64,000 nucleotides of DNA from an uncultured cyanobacterium (GCA_903917565.1 CAIXBB010000003.1:1-64000), one strand, 5' to 3'. Counted from the stretch's first letter, positions 35,572-46,459 are shown. Notes: generated from the letters alone by a model not told the origin. Translations and numbers: made by a program.

Positions 35572-35823
35572 ATGGCACTCAAGGAAAGGGTCGGCACCGT
35601 CGTCAGCGACAAGATGGACAAAACGGTGGTGGTGGCGGTGGAAAACCGCTTCCCTCACCCCATCTATCAGAAGACCGTCCGCCGCACCACCCGCTACAAA
35701 GCCCACGACGAAGCCAACAGCTGCCGCGTGGGTGACCGGGTCCGGATCACCGAGACCCGCCCCCTCAGCCGCACCAAACGTTGGGCCGTGGCCGAAGTTC
35801 TCTCCACCACCAGCGCCGGCTGA
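35572..35823 (+). CDS. rpsQ: 30S ribosomal protein S17
   Basis: 83 residues. [20 protein letters not shown] followed by [16 protein letters not shown] is the S17 OB-fold. Binds 16S 5' domain early in assembly. Confidence 0.96.
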   Translation: MALKERVGTVVSDKMDKTVVVAVENRFPHPIYQKTVRRTTRYKAHDEANSCRVGDRVRITETRPLSRTKRWAVAEVLSTTSAG

Positions 35824-35833
35824 GGAACCCCCC

Positions 35834-36199
35834 ATGATTCAGCAGGAAACCTTCCTCAACGTCGCTGACAACAGCGGCGCCAAGCGCATCCAGTGCATCC
35901 GGGTGCTCGGCACCAACCGTCGCTACGCCCACGTGGGCGATGTGATCGTGGCTGCCGTCAAGGACGCCATGCCCAACATGGGCGTCAAGAAGTCGGATGT
36001 GGTCAAGGCCGTGGTGGTGCGCACCCGGGCCACGCTGCGCCGTGACACCGGCAACGCCATTCGCTTCGACGACAACGCCGCGGTGATCCTGGGCAACGAC
36101 AACAACCCCAAGGGCACCCGGGTCTTCGGTCCGGTCGCCAGGGAGCTGCGCGAGCGCAACTTCACCAAGATCGTGTCCCTCGCCCCGGAGGTCATCTGA
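35834..36199 (+). CDS. rplN: 50S ribosomal protein L14
   Basis: 121 residues. [19 protein letters not shown] and the C-terminal [18 protein letters not shown] identify L14, which contacts the small subunit and RsfS. Ends one base before rplX start (TGAGATG). Confidence 0.97.
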   Translation: MIQQETFLNVADNSGAKRIQCIRVLGTNRRYAHVGDVIVAAVKDAMPNMGVKKSDVVKAVVVRTRATLRRDTGNAIRFDDNAAVILGNDNNPKGTRVFGPVARELRERNFTKIVSLAPEVI

Positions 36200-36200
36200 G

Positions 36201-36557
36201 ATGGCCACCGCAACCCCCAAGGCCAGGCCCGTCCAGCGCATCAAGATGCGCATCCGCAAAGGTGACACCGTCCAGGTGATCGCCGGCAAGGATCGGGGCA
36301 AGACCGGCGAGGTGCTGCGCACCCTGCCCAACGAGAACCGTGTCGTGGTGCAGGGCATCAATCTGCGCACCCGCCACGTCAAACCCACCCAGGAAGGCGA
36401 GACGGGCCGCATCGTCACCGAGGAAGCGTCCCTGCACGCTTCCAACGTGATGCTGTACTCCACCGCCAACAAGGTCGCCAGCCGGGTGGAGATCGTCGTC
36501 CAGGAGGACGGCAGCAAGAAGCGCCGCCTCAAGAAGACCGGGGAGGTGCTCGACTGA
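36201..36557 (+). CDS. rplX: 50S ribosomal protein L24
   Basis: 118 residues. KOW motif [19 protein letters not shown] is intact, plus a [13 protein letters not shown] strand. Assembly-initiating protein. A 122-base gap follows before rplE with no further gene seen (36558-36679). Confidence 0.96.
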   Translation: MATATPKARPVQRIKMRIRKGDTVQVIAGKDRGKTGEVLRTLPNENRVVVQGINLRTRHVKPTQEGETGRIVTEEASLHASNVMLYSTANKVASRVEIVVQEDGSKKRRLKKTGEVLD

Positions 36558-36679
36558 CCGCCCCCCACCGCGTCGCCCCCCACGCCCCACCGCGCGACGC
36601 CCTCACCGCTCCGCTTCCCTGCTCCCCTCCCCCGTCCGCCTTCTGACCACGTCCAGAAGCGCCCCCCCATCCCCCCGTC

Positions 36680-37219
36680 ATGTCACTCAAACAGCGCTAC
36701 CGGGAGACGATCCAGCCCAAGCTGCTGAAGGATCTCAACCTCTCCAACGTCCATGAGGTTCCCAAGGTGGTCAAGGTCACCGTCAACCGGGGCCTCGGTG
36801 AAGCCGCCCAGAACGCCAAGGCCCTTGAGGCCTCGATCACCGAACTGGCGACCATCACCGGTCAGAAGGTGGTGGTGACCCGCGCCAAGAAGGCCATCGC
36901 CGGCTTCAAGATCCGCCAGGGCATGCCGATCGGCGTGGCCGTCACCCTGCGGGGCGAGCGGATGTATGCCTTCCTGGAGCGTCTCATCCACCTGGCGCTG
37001 CCACGCATCCGCGACTTCCGCGGCGTGAGCCCCAAGAGCTTCGACGGCCGGGGCAACTACACCCTGGGGATCCGGGAGCAGATCATCTTCCCCGAGATCT
37101 CCTTCGACAAGATCGATGCCATCCGGGGGATGGACGTCACGATCGTGACCAACGCCCGTAACGACGAAGAGGGCCGGGCCCTCCTCCGCGAAATGGGAAT
37201 GCCGTTCCGCAATACCTGA
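36680..37219 (+). CDS. rplE: 50S ribosomal protein L5
   Basis: 179 residues. [20 protein letters not shown] and [15 protein letters not shown] are L5 blocks; binds 5S rRNA. The rpsN gene common between rplE and rpsH in other bacteria is absent here, the usual cyanobacterial arrangement. Confidence 0.97.
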   Translation: MSLKQRYRETIQPKLLKDLNLSNVHEVPKVVKVTVNRGLGEAAQNAKALEASITELATITGQKVVVTRAKKAIAGFKIRQGMPIGVAVTLRGERMYAFLERLIHLALPRIRDFRGVSPKSFDGRGNYTLGIREQIIFPEISFDKIDAIRGMDVTIVTNARNDEEGRALLREMGMPFRNT

Positions 37220-37239
37220 GCCCCCTCCCGGACACGACC

Positions 37240-37641
37240 ATGGCCAACCACGACCCGATCTCAGACATGCTCACGCGCCTTCGCAACGCGAGTGAGAAGC
37301 GCCACGAGCGCACCAGGATTCCCGCTTCGCGGATGTCCCGCAGCATCGCCAACGTGCTGCAACATGAAGGCTTCATCGCCGCCATCACCGAAGAAGGCGA
37401 AGGCGTGCAGCGCCAGCTGGTGCTTGAGCTGAAATACAGCGGCAAGCACCGCCAGCCCACCATCCGCTCCGTGCAGCGGGTGAGCAAGCCAGGCCTGCGC
37501 ATCTACAAGAACACCCGCCAGCTGCCCAAGGTGCTGGGCGGCCTCGGCGTGGCGATCATCTCCACCTCCCGGGGTGTGATGAGCGACCGTGATGCCCGCA
37601 AGCAGGGCGTCGGCGGCGAAGTGCTCTGCTACGTCTACTGA
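37240..37641 (+). CDS. rpsH: 30S ribosomal protein S8
   Basis: 133 residues. [20 protein letters not shown] and the C-terminal [20 protein letters not shown] match S8, a central 16S binder and a known repressor of the spc operon in E. coli. Confidence 0.97.
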   Translation: MANHDPISDMLTRLRNASEKRHERTRIPASRMSRSIANVLQHEGFIAAITEEGEGVQRQLVLELKYSGKHRQPTIRSVQRVSKPGLRIYKNTRQLPKVLGGLGVAIISTSRGVMSDRDARKQGVGGEVLCYVY

Positions 37642-37657
37642 TCCCAGGAGTTGTTCC

Positions 37658-38197
37658 ATGTCTCGTATCGGTAAAGCCCCGATCCCCATCCCCGACAAGG
37701 TCACCGTCAGCCTCGATGGCCTGGCTGTCACCGTGAAGGGTCCCAAGGGGGAACTCAGCCGCGTTCTCCCGGAGGGCGTCAGCGTCAGCCAGGAAGGCGG
37801 CACGGTGGTGGTGAGCCCCACCAGCACCCACCGCCGCTCCCGTGAGCGCCACGGCCTCAGCCGCACCCTCGTCGCCAACATGGTGGAAGGGGTCAGCCAG
37901 GGCTTCACCCGCAAGCTCGAGATCGTCGGCGTCGGCTACCGCGCCCAGGTCCAGGGCCGCAAGCTCGTGGTCAGCGCCGGCTACAGCCACCCGGTGGAGA
38001 TGGTCCCCCCCGAAGGGGTCACCTTCTCGGTCGAGAACAACACCTCGGTCTTCGTCTCCGGCCCCGACAAGGAGCTGGTGGGCAACGAGGCGGCCAAGAT
38101 CCGCGGCATTCGTCCGCCCGAGCCCTACAAGGGCAAGGGCATCAAGTACGAAGGTGAGCGGATTCTGCGCAAGGCCGGCAAGACCGGCAAGAAATGA
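37658..38197 (+). CDS. rplF: 50S ribosomal protein L6
   Basis: 179 residues. [20 protein letters not shown] and C-terminal [20 protein letters not shown] are the two L6 hallmarks. GGAG ribosome site precedes ATG 37658. Confidence 0.97.
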   Translation: MSRIGKAPIPIPDKVTVSLDGLAVTVKGPKGELSRVLPEGVSVSQEGGTVVVSPTSTHRRSRERHGLSRTLVANMVEGVSQGFTRKLEIVGVGYRAQVQGRKLVVSAGYSHPVEMVPPEGVTFSVENNTSVFVSGPDKELVGNEAAKIRGIRPPEPYKGKGIKYEGERILRKAGKTGKK

Positions 38198-38229
38198 GGT
38201 CTGCTCGAGCGTCATCCGTCTGATCCCCC

Positions 38230-38595
38230 ATGTCTACCCTCTCCCGCAAACAGCAGACCCAGAAGCGTCACCGCCGCCTGCGTCGTCTGCTCTCCGGCAC
38301 CGCCAACCGTCCCAGGCTGGCTGTGTTCCGCTCCAACAATCACATCTACGCCCAGGTCATCGACGACGACGCCCAGAGCACCCTCTGCGCGGCGTCCACC
38401 CTCGACAAGGACCTGCGCACCAGCGTCCAGGCCAGCTCCACCTGTGACGCCTCCGTCGCGGTGGGCCAGCTCGTTGCCCAGCGCGCCCTCGCCAAGGGCA
38501 TCCAGCAGGTGGTCTTCGATCGCGGCGGCAACCTGTACCACGGCAGGGTCAAGGCCCTTGCTGACGCCGCCCGGGAAGCGGGCCTTCAGTTCTGA
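38230..38595 (+). CDS. rplR: 50S ribosomal protein L18
   Basis: 121 residues. [20 protein letters not shown] and [20 protein letters not shown] are L18 blocks; binds 5S rRNA with L5. Basic N-terminus ([14 protein letters not shown]). Confidence 0.97.
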   Translation: MSTLSRKQQTQKRHRRLRRLLSGTANRPRLAVFRSNNHIYAQVIDDDAQSTLCAASTLDKDLRTSVQASSTCDASVAVGQLVAQRALAKGIQQVVFDRGGNLYHGRVKALADAAREAGLQF

Positions 38596-38609
38596 TCCCT
38601 GCTCTCACC

Positions 38610-39278
38610 ATGACCGAAACCAACGACCAGATCCAGACCGGCGCCGTGCCTGCGGCCTCCGACGTCCCCGCCGCTGCCGAAGGCCAGCAGGAGCAGCGCC
38701 GGGGCAGCGGTGGCGGTGGCCGTGGCGATGCCAAGGGTGACCGCCGGGGCGGCGGCGGCGGCCGCGGCCGTGACAACCGCCGCGGCCAGGAACGCGACTC
38801 CGAATGGCAGGAGCGGGTGGTGCAGATCCGCCGTGTCTCCAAGACCGTCAAGGGCGGCAAGAAGATGAGCTTCCGGGCCATCGTCGTCGTCGGCAACGAG
38901 CGCGGCCAGGTGGGCGTGGGCGTCGGCAAGGCCGGCGATGTCATCGGCGCCGTCCGCAAGGGTGTGGCCGATGGCAAGAAGCATCTGGTCAAGGTGCCCC
39001 TCACCCGCACCAGTTCGATCCCCACCCTCAGCAACGGCCGCGACGGCGCCGCCAGCGTGCTGATCCGGCCGGCTGCCCCCGGTACCGGGGTGATCGCGGG
39101 CGGTTCGATCCGCACCGTGCTCGAACTGGCCGGTATCAAGAATGTGCTGGCGAAGCGGCTGGGCTCCAAGACCCCGCTCAACAACGCCCGCGCCGCCATG
39201 CAGGCCCTCGAAGGTCTGCGCACCCACAAGGAGACCGCCAAGGAGCGGGGCATCTCCCTTGAGCAGATTTACTCCTGA
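38610..39278 (+). CDS. rpsE: 30S ribosomal protein S5 with Gly/Arg-rich extension
   Basis: 222 residues. The S5 core begins around residue 63 ([18 protein letters not shown]) and contains [20 protein letters not shown], with the mRNA-helicase-like loop. The first 60 residues are a low-complexity region rich in Gly, Arg and Gln ([28 protein letters not shown]), longer than the usual S5 tail. It may bind RNA. rpmD (L30) is absent before rplO, normal in cyanobacteria. Confidence 0.96.
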   Translation: MTETNDQIQTGAVPAASDVPAAAEGQQEQRRGSGGGGRGDAKGDRRGGGGGRGRDNRRGQERDSEWQERVVQIRRVSKTVKGGKKMSFRAIVVVGNERGQVGVGVGKAGDVIGAVRKGVADGKKHLVKVPLTRTSSIPTLSNGRDGAASVLIRPAAPGTGVIAGGSIRTVLELAGIKNVLAKRLGSKTPLNNARAAMQALEGLRTHKETAKERGISLEQIYS

Positions 39279-39286
39279 AGCCCGCC

Positions 39287-39742
39287 ATGACCTCCTTCTC
39301 TCTCAACAACCTCCAGCCCCAGAAGGGCTCCCGCAAGCGCAAGCTTCGTAAAGGTCGCGGCATTGCCGCCGGCCAGGGCGCCAGCTGCGGTTTCGGCATG
39401 CGCGGCCAGAAATCCCGCTCCGGCAGCCCCACCCGCCCCGGCTTCGAGGGTGGCCAGATGCCCCTCTATCGCCGGATTCCGAAGCTCAAGCACTTCCCGG
39501 TCATCAACCCCACGCACTACACCGTGATCAACGTGTCACGGCTGGGTGTGCTGAAGGCGGGCACCACGGTCAGTCTCGACTCCCTGGAGCAGGCGGGCCT
39601 GGTCACCAGCCCCCGATACCCGCTCAAAGTGCTCGGCAACGGCGAGCTCACGGTGAAACTGACGGTCCAGGCCGCCGCCTTCACGGCGTCGGCCCGCGCC
39701 AAGATCGAAGCCGCCGGCGGCACCTGCGAGATCATCGACTGA
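39287..39742 (+). CDS. rplO: 50S ribosomal protein L15
   Basis: 151 residues. The Gly-rich N-terminus [20 protein letters not shown] and [13 protein letters not shown] blocks are typical of L15, which crosses 23S rRNA late in assembly. Confidence 0.97.
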   Translation: MTSFSLNNLQPQKGSRKRKLRKGRGIAAGQGASCGFGMRGQKSRSGSPTRPGFEGGQMPLYRRIPKLKHFPVINPTHYTVINVSRLGVLKAGTTVSLDSLEQAGLVTSPRYPLKVLGNGELTVKLTVQAAAFTASARAKIEAAGGTCEIID

Positions 39743-39850
39743 GCCCGGGCCGTTGCCCTGCCTCCAGCCCGGAGCCGTCTGCCCGTAGCCTTGTGCCGCG
39801 GCAGGCGGCTCCGGTCGTATCGACCCGTTCCCCCCACCCCCGTCATCACC

Positions 39851-41170
39851 ATGCTCCTCAGCAGGGGGCGCAATCCGAGCGCCGCTGAAATCCTCGTCCA
39901 GCTGGTCCAGTCGAAGGGCCTGCGGGATCGGGTGCTCACCACCCTGGGCCTGCTGCTGCTGGTGCGACTAGGCATCTACATCCCGGTGCCTGGCATCGAC
40001 CGGGTCGCCTTCCAGTCGTTCATCCGCCAGGGCGGGCAGCTGATCGGCTTCCTCGACATCTTCACCGGCGGCGGCCTCTCCACCCTGGGCGTGTTCGCCC
40101 TGGGCATCCTGCCCTTCATCAATGCCTCGATCATCATCCAGCTGATGACGGCGGCGGTCCCCCAGCTTGAGGAGCTGCAGAAGAACGAGGGGGAGGCCGG
40201 CCGGCGCAAGCTGGCCCAGTTCACCCGCTATCTGGCCCTGGGCTGGGGCATCCTGCAGAGCGTCGTCTTTTCTCTGATCCTGCGGCAGTACGCCCTGCCT
40301 GGCCTGCCCGAATGGCTGTTCGTCGTCCAGACGAGCCTGGCCCTGGTCACCGGCTCGATGGTGGTGATGTGGGTCAGCGAGGTGATCACCGAACGGGGCA
40401 TCGGCCAGGGGGCCTCCCTGGTGATCTTCATCAACATCGTGGCCACCCTGCCCAAGGCCCTGGGCTCCACCATCCAGCTGGCCCAGAGCGGCGACCGGGC
40501 CACGGTGGGCGGCATCGTCGTGCTGGTGCTCGTCTTCCTGGTGACGATCGTGGGGATCATCTTCCTGCAGGAGGGCAGCCGCCGCATTCCGATCGTGAGC
40601 GCCAAGCGCCAGGTGGGCGGCGCCAGCACCCTGGCCTCGCGCCAGAGCTACCTGCCCCTCAAGCTCAATGCCGGCGGCGTGATGCCGATCATCTTCGCTT
40701 CGGCGGTGGTCTTCCTGCCGCTCACCATCGCCAACCTCACCAAGAGCCCCTGGCTGATCCGGGTGGCCGGCTACCTCAACCCCACCAGCAGCACCCCCTG
40801 GGTCTACGCCCTGGTGTACTTCGCCCTGATCTGCGGCTTCGCCTTCTTCTACGCCTCCCTCACCGTCAACCCGGTGGACATCGCCACCAACCTGAAACGT
40901 TCCGGCGTCGCCATCCCCGGCGTGCGTCCCGGTTCAGCCACCGCCGACTACCTCTCCGGCGTGTCCAATCGGCTCACCCTGCTGGGGGGCCTGTTCCTTG
41001 GGGCGATCGCGATCATTCCTTCGGCGGTGGAGGGCGCCACCCAGGTGCGCACCTTCCAGGGCCTGGGGGCCACCTCCCTGCTGATCCTGGTGGGAGTGGC
41101 CATCGACACCGCCAAGCAGGTCCAGACCTACGTCATCTCCCAGCGCTACGAAGGACTGGTCCGGCAATAG
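39851..41170 (+). CDS. secY: Protein translocase subunit SecY
   Basis: 439 residues, ten transmembrane segments. MLLSRGRNPSAAEILVQLVQ start, plug region GGGLSTLGVFALGILPFINA, and C-terminal TQVRTFQGLGATSLLILVGV identify SecY, the channel of Sec export to the thylakoid and plasma membranes. ATG 39851 preferred over 39791. Coupled to adk downstream (25-base gap). Confidence 0.97.
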   Translation: MLLSRGRNPSAAEILVQLVQSKGLRDRVLTTLGLLLLVRLGIYIPVPGIDRVAFQSFIRQGGQLIGFLDIFTGGGLSTLGVFALGILPFINASIIIQLMTAAVPQLEELQKNEGEAGRRKLAQFTRYLALGWGILQSVVFSLILRQYALPGLPEWLFVVQTSLALVTGSMVVMWVSEVITERGIGQGASLVIFINIVATLPKALGSTIQLAQSGDRATVGGIVVLVLVFLVTIVGIIFLQEGSRRIPIVSAKRQVGGASTLASRQSYLPLKLNAGGVMPIIFASAVVFLPLTIANLTKSPWLIRVAGYLNPTSSTPWVYALVYFALICGFAFFYASLTVNPVDIATNLKRSGVAIPGVRPGSATADYLSGVSNRLTLLGGLFLGAIAIIPSAVEGATQVRTFQGLGATSLLILVGVAIDTAKQVQTYVISQRYEGLVRQ

Positions 41171-41195
41171 GCCCCTTTCCCCCCATCTCCCTCCC

Positions 41196-41747
41196 ATGAA
41201 ACAGCGACTCCTCTTCCTCGGCCCTCCCGGCGCCGGCAAGGGAACCCAGGCCGAGCTCCTGGCCGAACGCCACCAGCTGCTGCATCTCTCCACCGGTGAA
41301 CTGCTGCGGGCGGAGGTGAAGGCCGGCACCTCCCTGGGACAGGAGGCGGAGGCGGTGATGGCCCGCGGGGAGCTGGTCAGCGATGCCTTGGTGCTGGCCA
41401 TCGTGCGCAACCGGCTGGAGGGCCACCAGGGGGGCTGGCTCCTGGATGGCTTTCCCCGCAACCTGGCCCAGGCCGAGGCCCTTGACGGACTGCTGGCGGA
41501 GCTCGATCAGCGCATTGAGCGGGTGTTGCTGCTGGAGCTGGAGGATGGGGTGCTGATCCAGCGCCTGCTCTCTCGGGGCCGGGCCGACGACAACGAAGCG
41601 GTGATCCGCAACCGCCTGGTGGTGTACCAGGAGCAGACCGCCCCCCTGATCGAGCACTACCGGAATCTGGGCCTGCTCCGCAGCGTCGAGGCCTCCGGCA
41701 CGGTGGCGGAGATCGAGGACAGGATCGTAGCGAGCGTTGTTGACTGA
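41196..41747 (+). CDS. adk: Adenylate kinase
   Basis: 183 residues. P-loop GPPGAGKGTQAELLAERH, HLSTGELLRAEV and DGFPRNLAQAEAL are intact. It is a short-lid form: the long LID loop and Cys4 zinc site are missing (RGRADDNEAVIRNRL), as in other cyanobacteria. Makes ADP from AMP and ATP. Confidence 0.96.
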   Translation: MKQRLLFLGPPGAGKGTQAELLAERHQLLHLSTGELLRAEVKAGTSLGQEAEAVMARGELVSDALVLAIVRNRLEGHQGGWLLDGFPRNLAQAEALDGLLAELDQRIERVLLLELEDGVLIQRLLSRGRADDNEAVIRNRLVVYQEQTAPLIEHYRNLGLLRSVEASGTVAEIEDRIVASVVD

Positions 41748-41790
41748 TGTGATAGGGTAGCTGTTTGCAAATTCGGAGAGCACAACTCCC

Positions 41791-41904
41791 ATGAAGGTGC
41801 GTGCCTCAGTCAAGAAGATGTGCGACAAATGCCGGGTGATCCGTCGCCACGGCAGGGTCATGGTGATCTGCACCAACCCGAAGCACAAGCAGCGTCAGGG
41901 TTGA
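41791..41904 (+). CDS. rpmJ: 50S ribosomal protein L36
   Basis: 37 residues, [20 protein letters not shown] and so on. The Cys-Cys-Cys-His zinc pattern (CDKC, C at [10 protein letters not shown]) is retained, so it is the zinc-bound form. Small gene between adk and rpsM; the infA gene often found here is absent. Confidence 0.95.
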   Translation: MKVRASVKKMCDKCRVIRRHGRVMVICTNPKHKQRQG

Positions 41905-41970
41905 CCCCCCACGCTTTTGAGGCTGCCGCCGCCGGCAGCCACCCCCATTGCCCTCTGATCGTTTCCTGAC

Positions 41971-42336
41971 GTGGCTCGGATCGCCGGTGTCGATATCCCT
42001 CGTGACAAGAGGGTTGAGATCTCACTCACTTACGTTTACGGGATCGGGCTCACCAGGGCCCGCAAGATTCTCGCCAAATCGGGGGTCAGCCCCGACATCC
42101 GGGTGAAGGACCTCAGCGATGGCGACGTGCAGAAGCTGCGCGGCGCCGCCGATTCCTTCGTGCTCGAGGGCGACCTGCGCCGGGAGGAGGGCATGGCCCT
42201 CAAGCGGCTGCAGGACATCGGCTGCCTGCGGGGTCGCCGCCATCGCATGGGCCTGCCCGTGCGCGGTCAGCGCACCCGCACCAATGCCCGCACCCGCCGC
42301 GGCGCCCGTAAGACCGTGGCCGGCAAGAAGAAGTGA
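41971..42336 (+). CDS. rpsM: 30S ribosomal protein S13
   Basis: 121 residues beginning at GTG 41971 ([20 protein letters not shown]). Middle [18 protein letters not shown] and C-terminal [19 protein letters not shown] are typical. Contacts tRNA in the P site. A 171-base gap to rpsK (42337-42507) shows no gene. Confidence 0.96.
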   Translation: MARIAGVDIPRDKRVEISLTYVYGIGLTRARKILAKSGVSPDIRVKDLSDGDVQKLRGAADSFVLEGDLRREEGMALKRLQDIGCLRGRRHRMGLPVRGQRTRTNARTRRGARKTVAGKKK

Positions 42337-42507
42337 GTTCCGGGCCTCCGGGCCCGTTCTCCCCTCGCTGCCTGCTGCACCCCCGGCCTGCAGCTCCTCG
42401 TGGCAGCCGCCAGGCCCCCAGTCCCGCCGCCCTCCAGCTTCCGGAGGTCGTCACCGGGACTCCCCCAGTCCTCCCGATCACCTCCCTGCCTCCGCAGGGC
42501 CACCGCC

Positions 42508-42900
42508 ATGGCCAAACCAGCCAAGAAAACAGGCCCCAAGAAGGCCAAGCGCAATGTCCCCAACGGGGTCGCGCACATTCAGAGCACGTTCAACAACACG
42601 ATCGTCTCCATCACCGACACCGCCGGTGAAGTGGTGAGCTGGTCGTCCGCCGGTGCCAGCGGCTTCAAGGGCGCCCGTAAGGGCACCCCATTCGCCGCCC
42701 AGACCGCCGCCGAAGCGGCCGCCCGTCGGGCCCTCGAGCAAGGCATGCGTCAGATCGAAGTATTGGTGCGCGGTCCCGGCTCCGGGCGCGAGACCGCCAT
42801 CCGGGCCCTGCAGGTGGCCGGACTCGAGATCACCCTGATCCGCGATGTCACCCCCCTGCCCCATAACGGCTGTCGCCGGGCCAAGCGTCGCCGGGTCTGA
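42508..42900 (+). CDS. rpsK: 30S ribosomal protein S11
   Basis: 130 residues. [20 protein letters not shown] and [13 protein letters not shown] are S11 blocks, ending [20 protein letters not shown] 42508 chosen at start of basic N-terminus. Confidence 0.97.
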   Translation: MAKPAKKTGPKKAKRNVPNGVAHIQSTFNNTIVSITDTAGEVVSWSSAGASGFKGARKGTPFAAQTAAEAAARRALEQGMRQIEVLVRGPGSGRETAIRALQVAGLEITLIRDVTPLPHNGCRRAKRRRV

Positions 42901-42972
42901 GTCGTCCTGACTCCCGTCCGACTTCCCAGGGCCGCTGCCGCGGCCACCTTTCCTTTCTCACCACCTCTGACC

Positions 42973-43911
42973 GTGTTGCACTACCAGATCGATCGGGTCG
43001 AGCACCAGGTTGCCGACGACCGTTCCCAGACGGGCGTCTTCGTGATCGGCCCCCTGGATCGGGGCCAGGCGACCACCCTCGGCAACGCCCTGCGGCGGGT
43101 GCTGATCGGTGGTCTCGAAGGAAGCGCCATCACGGCGGTGCGCCTCTCCGGGGTCAACCATGAGTACGCCACGGTGCCCGGCGTGCGCGAGGATGTCCTC
43201 GACATCCTGCTCAACTGCAAGTCGGTCCCCGTCAACAGCCGCAGCCGTGATCTGGAGATCGGCCGCCTGATGGTCAACGGCCCGGCGAGGGTCACCGCGT
43301 CGGATCTGCAGTTCTCCCCCCAGGTCCAGGTCATCGACGGCGATCGGGAGATCGCCACCGTGGCCGAGGGGCACAGCCTCGAGATGGAGGTCCATGTGGA
43401 GCGCGGCATCGGCTACCGGCCGGTGGATCGCCACAACGAGGACACCGCCGCCATCGACCTGCTTCAGATCGATGCGGTCTTCATGCCCGTCCGCCGGGTC
43501 AACTACACCGTTGATGAAACCGCTGTCGGAGAAGGCGGTTCGGCCCACGAGCGCCTGCGCATCGAGATCGAGACCAACGGCAGCGTCACCCCCGACGACG
43601 CCATGGCCCAGGCGGCCAACCAGCTGATGGAGCTGTTCCAGCCCCTGGCCACCCTCACCATGACCGAGGAGCCCGGCCTGGAACCCGAGCCTTCGGCCGA
43701 GGCCCAGATCCCCCTGGAGGAACTGAACCTCTCCGTCCGCGCCTACAACTGTCTGAAGCGGGCCCAGGTCAATTCCGTTTCCGACCTCATGGGCTTCAGC
43801 TACGAAGACCTCCTGGAGATCAAGAACTTCGGATCCAAGTCCGCCGACGAGGTGATCGAGGCTCTCGAGAGGATCGGCATCTCCCTGCCCCAGAGCCGCA
43901 CCAGCGGCTGA
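42973..43911 (+). CDS. rpoA: RNA polymerase alpha subunit
   Basis: 312 residues from GTG 42973. The dimerisation NTD ([20 protein letters not shown]) and the DNA-binding CTD ([34 protein letters not shown]) are present, joined by an acidic linker (EPEPSAEAQ). Assembles polymerase and contacts activators and UP elements. Confidence 0.97.
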   Translation: MLHYQIDRVEHQVADDRSQTGVFVIGPLDRGQATTLGNALRRVLIGGLEGSAITAVRLSGVNHEYATVPGVREDVLDILLNCKSVPVNSRSRDLEIGRLMVNGPARVTASDLQFSPQVQVIDGDREIATVAEGHSLEMEVHVERGIGYRPVDRHNEDTAAIDLLQIDAVFMPVRRVNYTVDETAVGEGGSAHERLRIEIETNGSVTPDDAMAQAANQLMELFQPLATLTMTEEPGLEPEPSAEAQIPLEELNLSVRAYNCLKRAQVNSVSDLMGFSYEDLLEIKNFGSKSADEVIEALERIGISLPQSRTSG

Positions 43912-43957
43912 AGGGCGGTTTTCCCTTCCCCGTTTCGCCACCCGCCCCGTCCCCACC

Positions 43958-44308
43958 ATGCGACACCAGTGCCGAGTCCCCCTGTTGGGACGCCCCGCCG
44001 ACCAACGCAAGGCCATGCTGCGTGGTCTGACCACCCAGCTCATCCGTGAAGGCCGCGTCACCACCACCAAGGCCAGGGCCAAGGCCCTCCGTGATGAAGC
44101 GGAGCGCATGATCACCCTGGCCAAGGACGGCACCCTCGCCGCCCGTCGCCGCGCCATTGGCTACATCTACGACAAGCAGCTGGTCCACGCCCTGTTTGAC
44201 AAGGCCCAGGACCGCTACGGCGATCGCCAGGGTGGCTACACCCGCATCATCCGTACGGTACGCCGCCGGGGCGACAACGCCGAAATGGCGATCATCGAGC
44301 TGGTCTGA
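43958..44308 (+). CDS. rplQ: 50S ribosomal protein L17
   Basis: 116 residues. [20 protein letters not shown] and the [20 protein letters not shown] end are L17 features. Its TGA (44306-44308) overlaps the non-standard start of truA. Confidence 0.97.
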   Translation: MRHQCRVPLLGRPADQRKAMLRGLTTQLIREGRVTTTKARAKALRDEAERMITLAKDGTLAARRRAIGYIYDKQLVHALFDKAQDRYGDRQGGYTRIIRTVRRRGDNAEMAIIELV

Positions 44309-45150
44309 AAAGGATCGCCCTTTCGCTGCAGTACGAGGGATCCTCGTTCCATGGCTGGCAGCGGCAGGCCCACCACAGCAGCGTTCAGGAAACCCTGGAG
44401 GGGGCGATCGCCGCACTCGACCCGCACCGGCCCGCCCAGGCGGTGGCCGCCGGTCGCACCGACAGTGGCGTCCATGCCGCCGCCCAGGTGGTCCACTTCG
44501 ATGCCAGCGGCCCCATCCCCGTGTCCCGCTGGGCGAAGGCCCTCAACGGCCGTCTGCCGCCCACGATCCGGGTGAGGGCGGCCGCCGAGGTCCCCGCCCA
44601 CTGGCATGCCTGCTTCAGCGCCACCTACCGGCGCTACCGCTACACGATCCATAACGGCCGCACCCCCAACCTGTTCCTGGCCCCCTGGAGCTGGCACCGC
44701 TACCAGTGGCGCCTTGACGAGGCACGCATGGTCCGCTGCCTGGAGGCGCTGCTCGGAGAACACGACTTCTCCGCCTTCCAGCGGGCCGGCAGCCGCCGCG
44801 CCCATGCCCGCACCACCCTCCAGGAGGTTCAGATCGATCGCCAGGGGGATCTGCTGGTCACCGAGGTGCAGGCCAGCGGCTTTCTCTACGGCATGGTGCG
44901 CCTGCTGATGGGCCAGCTGGTGGCTGTGGGGGAGGGTCGCCTCGAGACAGGGGAGTTCCTGCACCGCTGGCGCAGTGGCGCCCGCCACGCGGTGAAGGAG
45001 GCCGCACCGCCCCAGGGCCTCTGCCTGCTGCGGGTGGGTTACCCGGAGGAGGTCTTCCCTGAAGCCGCCTGTTATGATTGCCAACCGCGATTTCTGTTGG
45101 AATCGTGCGATCCTCCCGCCGATCCGTTCGCCGGCGATCCGATCGGTTGA
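44305..45150 (+). CDS. truA: tRNA pseudouridine(38-40) synthase
   Basis: 281 residues if begun at CTG 44305. N-terminal [19 protein letters not shown], catalytic [17 protein letters not shown] (Asp in GRTDSGV) and [19 protein letters not shown] are all conserved. There is no ATG, GTG or TTG in frame between the end of rplQ and 44443, which would cut off the N-terminal third of domain one. CTG at 44305 lies at CTGA overlapping the L17 stop, so re-initiation at CTG is the best reading. Modifies U38-40 of tRNA anticodon arms. Confidence 0.93.
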   Translation: MKRIALSLQYEGSSFHGWQRQAHHSSVQETLEGAIAALDPHRPAQAVAAGRTDSGVHAAAQVVHFDASGPIPVSRWAKALNGRLPPTIRVRAAAEVPAHWHACFSATYRRYRYTIHNGRTPNLFLAPWSWHRYQWRLDEARMVRCLEALLGEHDFSAFQRAGSRRAHARTTLQEVQIDRQGDLLVTEVQASGFLYGMVRLLMGQLVAVGEGRLETGEFLHRWRSGARHAVKEAAPPQGLCLLRVGYPEEVFPEAACYDCQPRFLLESCDPPADPFAGDPIG

Positions 45151-45297
45151 GCGGCCTGCAGGGAAGCCCCGTCCGGTGGCACCATGCGGAGCCCGCCTCT
45201 CCGAATTCGCCGGATCCGGCGACACGGTAGGGTCGAATCTCCCTGTCCCGACCCATCCGGCTGCGATGGGCTCACCCCAAACCGGCCCGCCGGCGCG

Positions 45298-45750
45298 ATG
45301 AACAAGACAACCCCACCCTCCATCGATTCGCTCGAGCGCCAGTGGTATCTGGTCGACGCAGCGGATCAGACCCTCGGCCGTCTCGCCAGTGAGGTGGCCC
45401 AGGTGCTGCGCGGCAAGAACAAGCCCACCTTCACGCCTCACCTCGACACCGGTGATTTCGTGGTCGTCATCAATGCCGACAAGGTGCGCGTCAGCGGCAA
45501 CAAGGCCACCCAGAAGATCTACCGGCGCCATTCCGGCCGTCCCGGCGGCATGAAGACCGAAACCTTCGAGCACCTCCAGGCCCGCCTGCCGGAGCGCATC
45601 ATCGAGAAGGCGATCAAGGGCATGCTTCCCCACAACGCCCTGGGTCGTCAGCTGTTCCGCAAGCTCAAGGTCTACAAGGGCGCCGAGCATCCCCACGCCG
45701 CCCAGCAGCCCCAGCCCCTCGCCCTCGATCCCGCCGCCGCCGCCCAATGA
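45298..45750 (+). CDS. rplM: 50S ribosomal protein L13
   Basis: 150 residues. [20 protein letters not shown] and [20 protein letters not shown] are L13 blocks, followed by a C-terminal tail rich in Ala and Pro. ATG 45298; the gap to truA (45151-45297) holds no other gene. Ends overlapping rpsI by four bases (ATGA). Confidence 0.97.
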   Translation: MNKTTPPSIDSLERQWYLVDAADQTLGRLASEVAQVLRGKNKPTFTPHLDTGDFVVVINADKVRVSGNKATQKIYRRHSGRPGGMKTETFEHLQARLPERIIEKAIKGMLPHNALGRQLFRKLKVYKGAEHPHAAQQPQPLALDPAAAAQ

Positions 45751-46154
45751 CCAGCACCTCCAACCGCGTCGTCTACTGGGGCACCGGCCGTCGAAAGACC
45801 GCCGTGGCCCGTGTGCGGGTGGTGCCCGGCAGCGGCAGCGTCACCATCAACGGCCGCCCCGGTGACAACTACCTCAACTACAACCCCGTCTACCTGGCGG
45901 CGGTGAAGGCCCCCCTGCAGACCCTGGGCCTGGAAGCCCAGTACGACCTGCTGGTGAACGTGCGCGGCGGTGGCCTCACCGGCCAGGCCGATGCCATCAA
46001 ACAGGGTGCGGCCCGCGCCCTCTGCGATCTGTCCCCCGACAACCGCAAGCCTCTCAAGATCGAAGGCCACCTGAGCCGCGATCCCCGGGCCAAGGAGCGT
46101 CGCAAGTACGGCCTCAAGAAAGCCCGCAAGGCTCCCCAGTTCTCCAAGCGCTGA
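45747..46154 (+). CDS. rpsI: 30S ribosomal protein S9
   Basis: 135 residues. [19 protein letters not shown] start and the C-terminal [14 protein letters not shown], whose terminal Lys-Arg touches P-site tRNA. Follows rplM as ATGA. Confidence 0.97.
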   Translation: MTSTSNRVVYWGTGRRKTAVARVRVVPGSGSVTINGRPGDNYLNYNPVYLAAVKAPLQTLGLEAQYDLLVNVRGGGLTGQADAIKQGAARALCDLSPDNRKPLKIEGHLSRDPRAKERRKYGLKKARKAPQFSKR

Positions 46155-46162
46155 TTTCCGTC

Positions 46163-46459
46163 ATGCCGAAAGCCGACATTCATCCCACCTGGTATCCGGA
46201 CGCCAAGGTGATCTGCAACGGGGAGGTGGTGATGACCACCGGCTCCACCCACCCCGAGCTCACGGTCGACGTGTGGAGCGGCAACCACCCCTTCTATACC
46301 GGCACCCAGAAGATCCTCGACACCGAAGGCCGGGTGGACCGCTTCATGCGCAAATATGGCATGGGCAGCACCGATTCCGCCTCCGGAGCGAAGAAAGCCG
46401 CCAAGCCTGCGGAAGCCCCCACCACCGAGGCGGAGGCGCCCGCTACCGCTGAGGCCTGA
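46163..46459 (+). CDS. rpmE: 50S ribosomal protein L31
   Basis: 98 residues. [20 protein letters not shown] and [20 protein letters not shown] match L31. Only one Cys is present, so this is the zinc-free form, not the CxxC form. A 30-residue low-complexity tail ([19 protein letters not shown]) is added. A clear terminator follows at 46521. Confidence 0.96.
   Translation: MPKADIHPTWYPDAKVICNGEVVMTTGSTHPELTVDVWSGNHPFYTGTQKILDTEGRVDRFMRKYGMGSTDSASGAKKAAKPAEAPTTEAEAPATAEA

Noticed and set aside
31632-46459. Absence of rpsJ, rpsN, rpmD and infA in the ribosomal cluster
   Set aside because: These genes are commonly placed elsewhere or missing from this cluster in cyanobacteria, so this is not an anomaly.
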